Assembly (NCBI GenBank): GCA_947624725.1
Contig: CANQLP010000002.1
Coordinates: forward strand, 79,963-143,962
From: an uncultured Clostridia bacterium
GTDB lineage: Bacteria; Bacillota_A; Clostridia; TANB77; CAG-508
Length of the DNA stretch: 64,000 nucleotides
Reading direction: 5' to 3'
Below are positions 30,491 through 40,660 of the stretch, in pieces; position 1 is the first letter of the stretch, and every line of letters starts with the position of its first letter. A program made the position numbers and the translations under genes. The notes below the pieces were generated by a model. It saw nothing but the letters and a program-made list of their open reading frames with translations. It was not told where the DNA came from and made no database searches.

Positions 30491-32885
30491 TGTCCTCTGC
30501 TTATGCTTGCATATTTTTTAAGTTTTTCATATGCTAGATAATTTATGGTTCCAGCTGGGAAGTTTCCATATTTATCTTTCTTTCCTGCTGGTACTCCAGT
30601 TAATACCTGTATTCCTTCTTCAATTGTAGAAACAGCGTAAACATGGAAAAGATTATTTTTTACAGCTTCTACTACTTCATCATTAAGATTTAAGTTTTTA
30701 ACATTTTGTATTGGAATTAAAACTCCATGGCTTCCGGTCTAAACCTCTCATTTTGCATACTTGGAAAAATCCTTCTATTTTTTCATTTACACCACCTATT
30801 GGTTGAATTTCACCTTTTTGGTTTACTGAACCAGTAACAGCTATTGCTTGATTTATTGGAATTTCAGAAAGGCTAGAAAGCAAAGCATAAAGCTCAGTGC
30901 TCGAAGCACTATCTCCATCAACTCCATTATATAGTTGTTCAAAACAAATACTTGCAGAAAGTGAAAGAGGTATTTCTTGTGCAAATAATTCTCCAATATA
31001 TCCACTTAAGATAAGTACACCTTTTGAATGAGTAGAACCAGATAATTCAACTTCACGCTCAATATTAATAATTCCAGATTTGCCTGTAAATGTATTTACT
31101 GTAATTTTTGCAGGCTTTCCAAAACTATAATCTCCAGTTCCCATAATCGTAAGACCGTTTATTTGTCCAACTTCAAATCCAGAAGTTTTAATTAAAAGTG
31201 TATTATCCTTAATCATTTCAGAGTATCTTTCATCATATTTCTTAACTCTTTGCATTTTTTCTGCAACTGCTTTATTTACAAATTCTTCTGTTACAACCTT
31301 TGAGTGAGCAAGTGTTGCCCATGTAGCAGCTTCTGCAATTACCTGAGATAAATCTGTAAATTTTGTAGATAATTTTGATTTATCATCTGCCAAACGAGAA
31401 GCATATTCAATTAACCTTGCAACAGCATTTTTGTCTAAATGAGGTAATTCCTCTTTTTCACAGAAAGAATGTACAAATCTTGCAAGTTTAAGAATATTAT
31501 CATCTGTCCTTGGTGCATCTTCTGCAAATTCAACTTTTATTTTAAATAGTTTTCTAAAATCTGGATCCATATTAAGCAAAGTATGATAAATGTTTGCATT
31601 TCCTATCAATATAACTTTTAAATCAAGAGGAATTGGCTGTGGTTTTAAAGAAACCATAACCATAGCATTTCTTTGCTCTAAAGAGTTATCCACGCTAATT
31701 TCCTTTGTACGCAAAACTCTTTTTAATGTATCATAGCAAACAGGATTTGTAAGTAAATCTTCTGCTTGGAATATTATATATCCACCATTTGCTTTTTGCA
31801 TAAGACCAGCTTTTAACATTGTATAATCTGTTCTAAGAGTTCCCATGTAATTTTCATATTCAAGTTTTCCAAAAATATTTTGGAATGTATAGTTAGAATC
31901 CATGATGACAGGTGCACCTTCAAGCTTGCTATTGTCAACAAAAAGATTTACTCTGTAATTTAACCATGGCTTTGGTGGTTCTTTTTGTGGAACTGGCATC
32001 ATCATTGGCGGTTGATTTGGAGCACTTTCTGGTTTGTCTAAAAATAAATGTACATTTTTTACAATATCTTTTTTGATATTGTCTAAAAATTGATTAATTA
32101 TTTTATTTCTTTTATATTTTGCTTTAATGAAGTTTATATGAACATTAACTGTAAGTAAAGAAATATTAGACTGCCATTCTTGTATCTTTTTTTCCGATTC
32201 TTTTTCGATAATTTTGATTTCACTAATAGTGCTCATAATTTGCTCTTGAACAATATTAGATTTTTCTTCAAATTGTTGCTTAATTGCATCATCTAATGCA
32301 TTAAATTCTTCTTCTTGCAGAGTTTTACCTTCATAAATTGGCATCATATAAATTCCGGTTTTGTGCTGTTTTAACTTCAAAACCATGCTTCATAGATTCT
32401 TTATTTAATTTTTCAAGTAAAATATTCCTTTTTTGCTCATATTCTTGTTTAATTAAAGCTTTTTCTTTTTCAAAATCTTCATTATTAAAAGTTTTATTTA
32501 TATCAGCTTTTACATCTTTAATAAAACTTTCCATTGTTTCTTGAAATTCAGCTCCTTGTCCTGCTGGAAGAGAAAGAGCAATAGGCTCATTTGGATTGTC
32601 AAAATTGTAGAGATAGCACCAATCACAAGGTACTTTTTTCTTTACAGAGATTTTGTCTAAATAATTTTTAGTATACATTGTTTTACCAACGCCACTTGGA
32701 CCTTCTACATAAAGGTTATATCCATTAACATCAACATTAAGTCCAAATTCAAGAGCAGTTATCCCGCGCTCTTGTCCGATTCCTTTATTTGTAGGTTCAA
32801 GCTCCTCAGTCGTTTCGAAATTAAATTTTGCTGTTGAACAATAATTTTTAAGATCCTTATAACTTAATTCATTTTTCTTTTGCAT
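30487..32885 (-). CDS. Lon-family ATP-dependent protease (AAA_32 type), with two +1 CGG sites
   Basis: 798 residues restored. Walker A GPSGVGKTM is near residue 65. Site 1 is the complement of 32357 after codon 176 (KTAQN-C-GIYMMPIYEG). The Lon proteolytic domain follows with catalytic Ser in GDSASSTELYALL and Lys in GGVNEKIEGFF. Site 2 is the complement of 30736 (MRGLD-C-GSHGVLIPIQN), after which 83 codons run to TAA at 30487. This is the COG1067 Lon-like group, not classical Lon (no N-terminal substrate domain). Without the frame changes Walker A and the protease centre would be on separate chains. Confidence 0.9.
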
Positions 32886-32921
32886 TTTTATTATCCTTTC
32901 TAAAATTTATTCATATGTAAA

Positions 32922-33351
32922 TTAATTAAAATATTTTGTCATTATATATGCATCAAATTGATTGTTATAATATTTTTTTCTTTTGCCGTATGGTTTTAAA
33001 ACCATATTTTTTGTATAAATGTATTGCAGGTAAATTTTGTTCATTTACTTCCAAAGTAAGAAAAGATGCTTTATCCTTTGCTTCATCAATTAAAGCTTCG
33101 AGAAGTTTTGAACCGATTTTTAAATTCCTTTTGTCTTTTTTCACAGCGATATTTGCAATATGTGCTTCATCTAAAATAAAGTTAATTCCAGCAAATCCTA
33201 GAATATCTTCTTCTGATTTTGCAATAATATAAAATGAAGATTCAGATTCTACATCATTTTTTAGAATATTACTATTCCAAAAATCATCAAAGTTTTCTAT
33301 GGCAATAGAAGATAAATCTTCTTTTTGCATTTTTCTAATGGTTACATCCAT
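32922..33351 (-). CDS. rimI: Ribosomal protein alanine N-acetyltransferase RimI, with +1 CGG site
   Basis: GNAT acetyltransferase of 142 residues when restored; in this context it pairs with TsaB and TsaE. ATG 33351 follows GAGGAAAT. The acetyl-CoA loop is NLKIGSKLLEAL. The C-terminal strand YKKYGFKTI is followed by in-frame CGG (C is the complement of 32988). Dropping it gives GKRKKYYNNQFDAYIMTKYF, which has the family pattern of basic residues, YY, then D-A-x-I-M. Reading it as Arg yields a short frayed end RQKKKIL and loses this conserved strand. Confidence 0.87.
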
Positions 33352-33361
33352 TTTTATTTCC

Positions 33362-34051
33362 TCATAATTTTTTATTTTCTTCAGCACTTGTTCTTTTTAA
33401 GTAAAGCGCTGAGATATCAAAAGAATTAAAAATATTTCCTGCTTTAAACTTATCAAAAGCTGCAATACCAATATATTTAGAGGAAGGGACTAAGTCATCT
33501 TCAAAATATATTTCATTTTTCAAATATGATTGTATCATATCTTTATAAAGTATGCCACAATTTCCTACAAAAAATATCTTTTTTTTCAATGAACTTAAAT
33601 TTTTCAAAAAATCATTAATATTTGAAAAAACAAATTCATTTAACTTAACTAAATTTTCGCCTTTTTTTTCAAATAACCCTGCATAAACATTATCATGTTT
33701 TGCATCAATCATAGAACAAATAATAGAGTTATCATCAGCAATATTAGTATAGGCGAGAGCTTCAAGAGATGATACACAAGAACACTGTTTATTTGTAACA
33801 TCACAAAATGCTTTTACAGTTGAAAGACCAATTCTAATACCTGTAAAAGAACCAGGTCCATTATCACAGGCAAATAAATCAATATCATGAATAGTAGTAT
33901 TCGTAGTCTTTAATAGCTCATCTATTAAAGGCATTAGAGTTTCAGAATGATTTTTTACTGCTTGATTTTTCAACTCTTTTATTAGTTTATTATCTTCTAA
34001 AAGTGATACTGAAGCTACATCACAAGAAGTTTCAATAGCCAAAATTTTCAT
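33362..34051 (-). CDS. tsaB: tRNA threonylcarbamoyladenosine biosynthesis protein TsaB
   Basis: 229 residues of the ASKHA fold, scaffold partner of TsaD for t6A37 synthesis on ANN-decoding tRNAs. It begins MKILAIETSCDVASVSLL and has the GPGSFTGIRIGLSTVKA motif. The order tsaE-tsaB-rimI is standard in Firmicutes. No in-frame CGG. Confidence 0.93.
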   Translation of the reverse strand: MKILAIETSCDVASVSLLEDNKLIKELKNQAVKNHSETLMPLIDELLKTTNTTIHDIDLFACDNGPGSFTGIRIGLSTVKAFCDVTNKQCSCVSSLEALAYTNIADDNSIICSMIDAKHDNVYAGLFEKKGENLVKLNEFVFSNINDFLKNLSSLKKKIFFVGNCGILYKDMIQSYLKNEIYFEDDLVPSSKYIGIAAFDKFKAGNIFNSFDISALYLKRTSAEENKKL

Positions 34052-34053
34052 AA

Positions 34054-34482
34054 CTAATTTGTTCCTTCCTTAATAGTTATAATTCTAATATTTTCATCTG
34101 ATGTGTCTCTCTCAAAATTAACGAATATAGTATTTTCAGGGAGTATATCTTTTATAATCTCGCCCCATTCGATAATACAAATTCCTTTTTCAAAATATTC
34201 ATCTCCACCTATATCATAAAAATCATTTGAATCATTTAATCTGTAAACATCAAAATGATAGATGGATATATCATTATTTTTGTATTCATTTACTATGGTA
34301 AAAGTTGGGCTTGAAATTTCAGACCCTAAATTAAAATATTCTAAAATTCCTTGAGTAAACTTCGTTTTACCAGAACCAAGATTACCATTTAATACTATAA
34401 TATCATTTTTTTTAAGTCTTTTTGCAAAGTCTCTTGCAAAATTAATTGTATCATTTTCACTTTTTGAAATAAAGGTATCCAT
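34054..34482 (-). CDS. tsaE: tRNA threonylcarbamoyladenosine biosynthesis ATPase TsaE
   Basis: 142 residues. P-loop GNLGSGKTKFTQG near residue 37, SSPTFTIVNEY, and HFDVYRLND. ATP hydrolysis resets the TsaBDE complex. I chose ATG 34482 (behind GAGGGA) over the upstream in-frame ATG that overlaps that ribosome site. Two bases from tsaB. Confidence 0.92.
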   Translation of the reverse strand: MDTFISKSENDTINFARDFAKRLKKNDIIVLNGNLGSGKTKFTQGILEYFNLGSEISSPTFTIVNEYKNNDISIYHFDVYRLNDSNDFYDIGGDEYFEKGICIIEWGEIIKDILPENTIFVNFERDTSDENIRIITIKEGTN

Positions 34483-34642
34483 ACATATTTCCCTCAAATT
34501 TTACTTTATTTTAATAGTATATCACATTTTATTGTATTTTGTAACATTTTAAGAAAATTTAATAAAATTTTTTATTTGCTTTATAGTTTCTCTTCTGATA
34601 TAATTTAAAAAAGTATATAAAAAATAGATTGGAATTGAAAAA

Positions 34643-35794
34643 ATGAAAAAAATATTAATTTGTATTTTTATTGTTATTTTGTGCATTGCTGCATTTGAAG
34701 TTTTAAAGGAATTTACCCAAAAGCAAGAGGATGAAAATATAGGAAATATAATAGTAAATGAAGAAGAAGAGGAAGAAAGTAAAGAAATATTTGCAAAATA
34801 TTTGGATAAAGCAAAAGAAAAAATGGAAACTATGACTCTTGATGAAAAAATAGGACAGTTATTTTTAGTGCGTTATCCAGGAACAATTGCAAGCGAAGAA
34901 CTAGCAAAATATCACTTTGGAGGACTTTTGCTTTTTGAAAAAGATTTTAAAAATAAAACGGAAGAAGAGGTAAAAACAGAAATTGCAAATCTTCAAAATC
35001 AAGTCAAAATTAAGTTATTAATTGGAGTTGATGAAGAAGGTGGAACAGTTGTAAGAGTTAGCTCTAATAAAAATCTAGCAAACGAAAGATTTAAGTCTCC
35101 TATGGAATTATATAAAGCAGGTGGATTTGAATTAATAAAAGAAGATACAATACAAAAAAGTAATTTATTATATAATCTAGGAATTAACTTAAACCTAGCA
35201 CCGGTTGTAGATATATCTACAAATAGCAGTGATTATATTTATCAAAGAACTCTTGGAGAAGGAGCAGAAAATACAAGTATTTATGCAAAAACAGTTATAG
35301 AAGCTAGTAAAGATGGAAAAGTTTCATATGTGCTTAAACATTTCCCAGGATACGGAAATAATTTAGATACACATACTGGTATATCAATTGACAGTAGATC
35401 ATATGATGAAATTGTAAATCATGATTTGTTACCATTTAAGGAGGGGATTAACGCAGGGGCAGAAGCAGTTTTGGTAAATCATAATATTGTAAAAAGTATT
35501 GATGGAGAAAATTCTGCATCACTTTCAAAAGAAATTCATAGAATTTTAAGAGAAGATTTAGAATTTACCGGAATTATTATAACAGATGATTTAGAAATGA
35601 AGGCTATAAAAGATGATGTAAACGCAACTAAAAAAGCAGTTTTAGCAGGTAATGATATAATGATAGTTACAGACTACAAAACAAGTATAGAGGCAGTAAA
35701 AAATGCGATAAATAGTGGAGAAATTACAGAAGATATAATAAATGATAGAGTACAAAGAATTCTTGCTTGGAAATGCTATAAAGGTTTAATATAA
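34643..35794 (+). CDS. nagZ: Glycoside hydrolase family 3 (NagZ-like) beta-N-acetylhexosaminidase
   Basis: 383 residues. The N-terminal hydrophobic segment (residues about 3-20) suggests a membrane-anchored or secreted enzyme. TIM barrel: KIGQLFLVRYPG, IGVDEEGGTVVRV, NLNLAPVVDIS, the KHFPGYGN-DTHTG catalytic His/Asp loop, and ITDDLEMKAI with the nucleophile Asp. Acts on N-acetylglucosamine of peptidoglycan fragments. No in-frame CGG. Confidence 0.88.
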   Translation: MKKILICIFIVILCIAAFEVLKEFTQKQEDENIGNIIVNEEEEEESKEIFAKYLDKAKEKMETMTLDEKIGQLFLVRYPGTIASEELAKYHFGGLLLFEKDFKNKTEEEVKTEIANLQNQVKIKLLIGVDEEGGTVVRVSSNKNLANERFKSPMELYKAGGFELIKEDTIQKSNLLYNLGINLNLAPVVDISTNSSDYIYQRTLGEGAENTSIYAKTVIEASKDGKVSYVLKHFPGYGNNLDTHTGISIDSRSYDEIVNHDLLPFKEGINAGAEAVLVNHNIVKSIDGENSASLSKEIHRILREDLEFTGIIITDDLEMKAIKDDVNATKKAVLAGNDIMIVTDYKTSIEAVKNAINSGEITEDIINDRVQRILAWKCYKGLI

Positions 35795-35909
35795 GTACTC
35801 ATAGGTAAATATTAACTCATAGATGTCTTAAAAAGTTTATAATTTAATGTTAATATAAAATTAACGCGAGAGGTTAAGCTAACCAATATGTAAAAATAAG
35901 GAGGTTATC

Positions 35910-36242
35910 ATGGCATTAGATTATAAACTAATAGGAGAAAGATTAAAAAAGATAAGAATTGAAAAGGGAATAACACAAGAAAAATTAGCAGAACTTATGA
36001 AAGTTTCTATTGCATATATTAGCAGAATAGAAACAGGAAAAACAAATATAAATTTGAAAAGATTAAATGAAATGTGTACTTTGCTTGAAACTTCTGAATC
36101 TTATGTATTAAACGGAGTTGCAGATGATTCATCAGAATACTTAAATAATGAGCTAAGCTCTGTATTAAAAGATTGTTCTGCAAAAGATAAAGAGTTAATT
36201 TATCAAATTGCGACAATAATTTCTGAAAAGAAAAATAAGTAA
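35910..36242 (+). CDS. XRE-family helix-turn-helix regulator
   Basis: 110 residues. The N-terminal HTH_3 domain (IGERLKKIRIEKGITQEKLAELMKV begins at residue 8) is followed by a helical tail. AAGGAGGT ribosome site. Single-gene unit upstream of a peptidase gene; target unknown. Confidence 0.85.
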   Translation: MALDYKLIGERLKKIRIEKGITQEKLAELMKVSIAYISRIETGKTNINLKRLNEMCTLLETSESYVLNGVADDSSEYLNNELSSVLKDCSAKDKELIYQIATIISEKKNK

Positions 36243-36277
36243 ATTTATTTATAAAGTTTTGCTTTGCCCATTTTATT

Positions 36278-37012
36278 ATGAAAAAAATTATATATTTGTC
36301 TATAACTATGTTATGTACATACCTAGTACTAACATTTATTTCAGGTGTAGAAGAAAATATTAGTTTTAATAATTGGATGAATAATGAAATAGGGGAGAAT
36401 AAGGTAGTAGAAGAAGAAATGAAAGAAGTATCAGAAAATATAGTATTCGAAAGTAATTCTATACCAAGCAATATATTAAGCAAAATGATAGGAAATTCAA
36501 TTCCTGAAGAATATAAAAATGAAGTTAATATAAATAAATTAGCATATTTAAAAATAACTTATTTAGGATTTGATGAGAAAACTCATATTGGAGAACTTAT
36601 AGTAAACAGAAAAATTGCAGACGAGGTATTAGATATTTTCAAAGAAATTTATTATAGCAAATATCAGATTGAAAAAATTAAATTAATAGATGAATATGAA
36701 GCAGATGATGAAAAATCTATGGAAGATAATAATACATCTGCTTTTTGCTATAGGAAAATTGCAAATACGAATAGTTTATCAAATCATTCAAAAGGAACAG
36801 CAATAGATATTAACCCAATGTATAATCCATATATTACAAAATCTTCAATTTTGCCAGTAAATGCAGAAGAATATGTAAATAGAAGTAATACACAAAAAGG
36901 CACTATTCAAAAAGGAGATGCTGTATATAATGCATTTATAAAAAGAGGATGGACATGGGGAGGAGAATGGAAAGGCATCAAAGATTATCAGCATTTTGAA
37001 AAAAATATATAA
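36278..37012 (+). CDS. M15-type D-alanyl-D-alanine carboxypeptidase/L,D-peptidase
   Basis: 244 residues with an N-terminal membrane anchor. The peptidase M15 domain is at the C terminus: HSKGTAIDINP (zinc His and Asp), then WTWGGEWKGIKDYQHFE with the second His. Predicted to trim peptidoglycan peptides outside the cell. ATG 36278 has a poor ribosome site, so the exact start is uncertain. Confidence 0.82.
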   Translation: MKKIIYLSITMLCTYLVLTFISGVEENISFNNWMNNEIGENKVVEEEMKEVSENIVFESNSIPSNILSKMIGNSIPEEYKNEVNINKLAYLKITYLGFDEKTHIGELIVNRKIADEVLDIFKEIYYSKYQIEKIKLIDEYEADDEKSMEDNNTSAFCYRKIANTNSLSNHSKGTAIDINPMYNPYITKSSILPVNAEEYVNRSNTQKGTIQKGDAVYNAFIKRGWTWGGEWKGIKDYQHFEKNI

Positions 37013-37119
37013 AAAATGCTTGATAAATAAAATAAATCGTGCTATAATAGGCAAGTAACTTAAAGTTTTAGCACCTTTAAGAGTCAATCTTAGGAGGTGC
37101 GAACCTCCAAGATGACTAT

Positions 37120-37449
37120 ATGGAGGTAATAAGCATGTTTGATTTATTCAAAAGAAACAAAAAATTAGGGAATGGAAGTAGCGAAAATAACGCTACAAGC
37201 GAGATTACCAGAGAATCAGTTTTTCCAACAGCAGAGGAAATGCTTGCAGAATCAAGTCAGAAGTGGCCTCAGCTTACTGCAGAAGTAATTGTGGAAAAGT
37301 TGCACAGCGAAAGTGCTAGTGGAGAGAGGAAAGCTTTTTTCTATAATTCAACTTTATCGGTAGAGAATAAAGAAGAACTGAAAAAACAGGGATACAGAGT
37401 AGAACAAGGTGAAATCTTTGGAACACCTTTTGTTAAGATTTTCTGGTAA
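37120..37449 (+). CDS. Hypothetical protein, 109 residues
   Basis: Soluble protein; the likely start is ATG 37135 (MFDLFKRNKKLGNG) since the frame also opens at 37120. Upstream at 37086-37112 is a hairpin CTTAGGAGGT / ACCTCCAAG that would hide a GGAGG sequence, suggesting translational control. Codon use is less AT-rich than its neighbours. Strong terminator follows. Unknown family. Confidence 0.55.
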   Translation: MEVISMFDLFKRNKKLGNGSSENNATSEITRESVFPTAEEMLAESSQKWPQLTAEVIVEKLHSESASGERKAFFYNSTLSVENKEELKKQGYRVEQGEIFGTPFVKIFW

Positions 37450-37455
37450 GAATTT

Positions 37456-37495
37456 TGCGTGGTCATCGTTTATGCGGTGACCACGCATTTTTTTT
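37456..37495 (+). terminator. Strong terminator
   Basis: TGCGTGGTCA / TGACCACGCA stem followed by eight T. Confidence 0.92.
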
Positions 37496-37597
37496 ACTTA
37501 TATAGATTTCTAAGAAATAAAGTTCTTTAAGGATATTTTATTTTTCTTCTTTTTATGATATACTTTTAATATAATATCTATTTAAGGAGTAATCAAA

Positions 37598-38542
37598 ATG
37601 TATAAGAGTCACTATGGTGTATCTAGTCAAAGTGAAATGAAACACTATGATCGTATTTGTTCTATGCTTTTAAACATGGCAAAAGATGAAGATACTAAAC
37701 AAAAGATGGGCGAAATACTTTATAATGGGCAATATTGTGATTATGTTGTAGATACCAATTTAACTAATAAAGGTAATATTTCGTTGGAAATGCATAAACG
37801 CGCTTCAATTGCATATATTTTAGCCACTACCCCAGAAACATTTGATATGCTTTCTCAAAATAATATCAATTTATTCCATGGCACAAATATTTATGCATTA
37901 CCTAGCATTTTAAGTTATGGTATAAATAGTTTTGATGAATTATCAAAAAAGGGAATAGAAGTTTCAACTGGTGAAGATTGGTCAAGAAGAAACGGTGGAA
38001 GAAATTTTATTAGTTTTACAGATGATTTAAAAACAGCACTAGATTATGCAAGTATCAAGCCTTTATCTGAAGATTCACAAAATGATAATTCTTTTGGCAT
38101 ACTTATAGGTATTTCTTCAAATGATATAAACAAATTGCAAACTCGTAGAATTATTTCTGATACACCAGAAATTGGAATTGTAAATAATGTGCCTTTAGAA
38201 GATATTAAAATTATTATTGCTCCAGAAAGTAAAATTCCTTTTGTTCGTAAATTAGTTGGAAATAAACCAATATTAGTTGCTCCTATAAATATAGATGAAA
38301 AATTCTATTATATAAATGGAGAGAATTCTGAAATTTTCATTGATGATAAAAAAGCAGAAGAATTTATTCAAGGAAAAAATGAGAAGAAAAAATCAATTAC
38401 TTTTAATGCAGAAGACATAAGAAATTTAGCAAGCAAAAGAAAATTCTCTGGCATAAAAAATATATATGAAAGCATAAAAGAAATAATTCAAAAAGAATTT
38501 CAAATGAAAGGAAAAGATATTGAAAATGATTCAAGACAATAA
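37598..38542 (+). CDS. Hypothetical protein, possible ADP-ribosyltransferase-like fold
   Basis: 314 residues. The middle part LFHGTNIYALPSILSYGI followed by RNGGRNFISFTDDLKTALDYA resembles the HGT...YFT/S pattern of ADP-ribosyltransferase-like proteins. This is pattern recognition only. It overlaps the next gene by 23 bases, so the two are probably one operon and could be an effector with partner. Ribosome site AAGGAG. Confidence 0.5.
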   Translation: MYKSHYGVSSQSEMKHYDRICSMLLNMAKDEDTKQKMGEILYNGQYCDYVVDTNLTNKGNISLEMHKRASIAYILATTPETFDMLSQNNINLFHGTNIYALPSILSYGINSFDELSKKGIEVSTGEDWSRRNGGRNFISFTDDLKTALDYASIKPLSEDSQNDNSFGILIGISSNDINKLQTRRIISDTPEIGIVNNVPLEDIKIIIAPESKIPFVRKLVGNKPILVAPINIDEKFYYINGENSEIFIDDKKAEEFIQGKNEKKKSITFNAEDIRNLASKRKFSGIKNIYESIKEIIQKEFQMKGKDIENDSRQ

Positions 38543-38975
38543 TGATGTATGTAAAGAGGTATTTACTATTTTGTCATTTTTTAGTAATGATTTATTAGAT
38601 AAAGTACCTAATACTGTTATTGAAAAAATAGGCTTTTTAGCGATGAATTCAGATGCTGATTTTCATATTGATAGAAGAAAAAGTTTAAAAGAGCAAAATA
38701 TATCAGAAGAAAGCAAAGACTTTATTTCTTTAATATATTATAATTACATAGCTGATGAAAAAGAAAAAGGCGAGCTTTTAGAATTGTGGAATGGAAATGA
38801 AAATAAATATCAAGATGAATTAGAAAAAAAGTATAATTCTGATAATCTATTTCCAAATAGAAAAAAAGAAGTGCAAATTAATAATACTGATATGGTAATG
38901 GCTGATAATAAAGAAAATTTATTTTCTAAAATCAAAAATATTATTAGAAAAATATTTAAGAATAAAAAAGATTGA
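38520..38975 (+). CDS. Hypothetical protein, 151 residues
   Basis: Starts inside the previous gene. Helical, acidic, with a basic tail (LFSKIKNIIRKIFKNKKD) similar to the tail of its neighbour (GIKNIYESIKEIIQKEF). No recognised domain. The previous gene and this one look like a coupled accessory pair. Confidence 0.55.
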   Translation: MKMIQDNNDVCKEVFTILSFFSNDLLDKVPNTVIEKIGFLAMNSDADFHIDRRKSLKEQNISEESKDFISLIYYNYIADEKEKGELLELWNGNENKYQDELEKKYNSDNLFPNRKKEVQINNTDMVMADNKENLFSKIKNIIRKIFKNKKD

Positions 38976-38983
38976 AAAATATT

Positions 38984-39057
<74 letters not shown>

Positions 39058-39187
39058 ATACATATTTATTTTAGCATATTTTTTGCATATAGTCTATAAA
39101 AATAAAAAAATTTTAAATTTTTTTTGAAAGTATTGACATTTATAATATATTTATAGTATAATAATCGTTGCCAGTAAAAAAATAAAT

Positions 39188-39276
39188 GCAGATGTGGCGG
39201 AACTGGCAGACGCACAGGACTTAAAATCCTGCGGGACTTACCTCCCGTGCCGGTTCGATTCCGGCCATCTGCACCA
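39188..39276 (+). tRNA. tRNA-Leu(UAA)
   Basis: Class II tRNA with long variable arm, acceptor GCAGAUG/CAUCUGC, anticodon loop CUUAAAA (anticodon UAA), CCA encoded at 39274-39276. Divergent from the tRNA-Gly. Confidence 0.95.
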
Positions 39277-39313
39277 AACATGAATCTGTTCGAACCTTTA
39301 TGAACAGATAAAT

Positions 39314-39350
39314 AAAAATATCATTCTGAAAAAGAATGGTATTTTTTATT
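39314..39350 (+). terminator. Terminator after tRNA-Leu
   Basis: AAAAATATCATTCT / AATGGTATTTTTT stem. Just upstream (about 39285-39310) a further inverted repeat TCTGTTC / GAACAGA may also form. Confidence 0.7.
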
Positions 39351-39378
39351 ATAATATTTTTATAGAGGTAAAAATACT

Positions 39379-39873
39379 ATGAATCTTATATTTTTAGATG
39401 TAGATGGAGTTATAAATTCAGTTAACAATTTAATTAGGGTATATAATGAGACACATAAACCATACTCTGGATATTCTTATCCTTTTGACTCCAATTGTTT
39501 AGAGAATTTAAAAAAATTAGTAATAGAAACAAATTCTAGTTTAGTAATTTCTTCTACATGGAGACTTTCTCCAAAAGGAAGAAACAAACTACTACAAGAA
39601 TTAAAGAAATATGAGATAGACAAATCAGTAATTGGTTATACACCTTTTTTAGGTTCTAGTAGAGAGGATGAAATTAAAGAGTTTTTATCTAATTTTGAAT
39701 CCAGTGTATCTCCAAATTTTATTATATTAGATGATGATACTGACATGGGTGATTTATTACCTTTTTTAGTAAAGATTGATCGTCAAGTAGGTCTTACTAA
39801 AGAAAATGTACAACAAGCAATTAAAAAATTAACAAAATCTATTATTAAGGACAATGAAGACCTTGAAAGATAA
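39379..39873 (+). CDS. HAD-like phosphatase domain protein (Swiss-army-knife RNA-repair type)
   Basis: 164 residues. HAD motif I FLDVDGVIN at the N terminus, motif II-like VISSTWR, and an acidic DDDTD near residue 117 as motif IV. Resembles the HAD domains of RNA-repair polyproteins, although it stands alone here. Substrate unknown. Confidence 0.72.
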   Translation: MNLIFLDVDGVINSVNNLIRVYNETHKPYSGYSYPFDSNCLENLKKLVIETNSSLVISSTWRLSPKGRNKLLQELKKYEIDKSVIGYTPFLGSSREDEIKEFLSNFESSVSPNFIILDDDTDMGDLLPFLVKIDRQVGLTKENVQQAIKKLTKSIIKDNEDLER

Positions 39874-40075
39874 TAGATAATAAAATTCTCATTTATGTAC
39901 ATTTTTAGAAACTTGCAAATTATGTAAAATTATTGTATAATGTTATACAAATCAGAATGATATTTTATAAAATAATTCCTGTATTCACTAATTAGTGGAG
40001 GAAATATTCTCCAGCTTTTTAGTTTAATCAATAAAAACAAATAAACATCAATAAAAGTATAAAGGAGGAATAATT

Positions 40076-40621
40076 ATGTTGTGGGCCCTAACATTAGTTG
40101 GCATTATGGGAGTAATAGTAACATTATCTATAGCTTATTCTGATTATAAGGATGGAGAAGAGAATGTTATACGGAATAGTTTAATTTATATTGCTATCTT
40201 TTTTCTAACGGCAATAATAGGTATTTTTAAAATTGTAGACATTAATTCTATGACATATGAAGAAACTTTACAAACTGATAATTTAGAATTAGTATCTTTA
40301 GCAGACAATAGTCAGGTCTTCGGTAAAGGTTCATTATTCTATATATCTATTGGAACAGACGAAGTTTATTCATTTTATTATAAGGTAGATGATAACAGTT
40401 TTAAAAGCGGAAAAGTTGAAGCAGACATAACAACTGTTCATGAACTGGATGATTGTACTCCTCACATAGAGGAATATACGACTTACATTAGAAATAAGAT
40501 GGATGACAGTATGATGAATTTTTTACTATTTTCTGATGCAAGCATACCTCAAGAAAAGACTTACGAAATTTATGTACCTAAAGGAACTATTCTCAGAACA
40601 TTTAACTTGGATTCACAATAA
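40076..40621 (+). CDS. Membrane protein with two N-terminal helices
   Basis: 181 residues. Hydrophobic helices at about 3-20 and 36-56, then a soluble domain of about 120 residues with no known motif. AAAGGAGGA ribosome site. Codon 33 is an in-frame CGG (40172-40174). Reading it as Arg keeps the second helix and the rest of the protein, whereas a +1 change would stop after three codons. So this accessory gene uses CGG conventionally, or is poorly expressed here. Confidence 0.6.
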   Translation: MLWALTLVGIMGVIVTLSIAYSDYKDGEENVIRNSLIYIAIFFLTAIIGIFKIVDINSMTYEETLQTDNLELVSLADNSQVFGKGSLFYISIGTDEVYSFYYKVDDNSFKSGKVEADITTVHELDDCTPHIEEYTTYIRNKMDDSMMNFLLFSDASIPQEKTYEIYVPKGTILRTFNLDSQ

Positions 40622-40660
40622 AAAACCACCCCACTGTATTCCAGTGGGGTAGTTTTTACT
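40621..40660. terminator. Bidirectional terminator
   Basis: AAAAACCACCCCACTG / CAGTGGGGTAGTTTTT between convergent genes. Confidence 0.88.
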
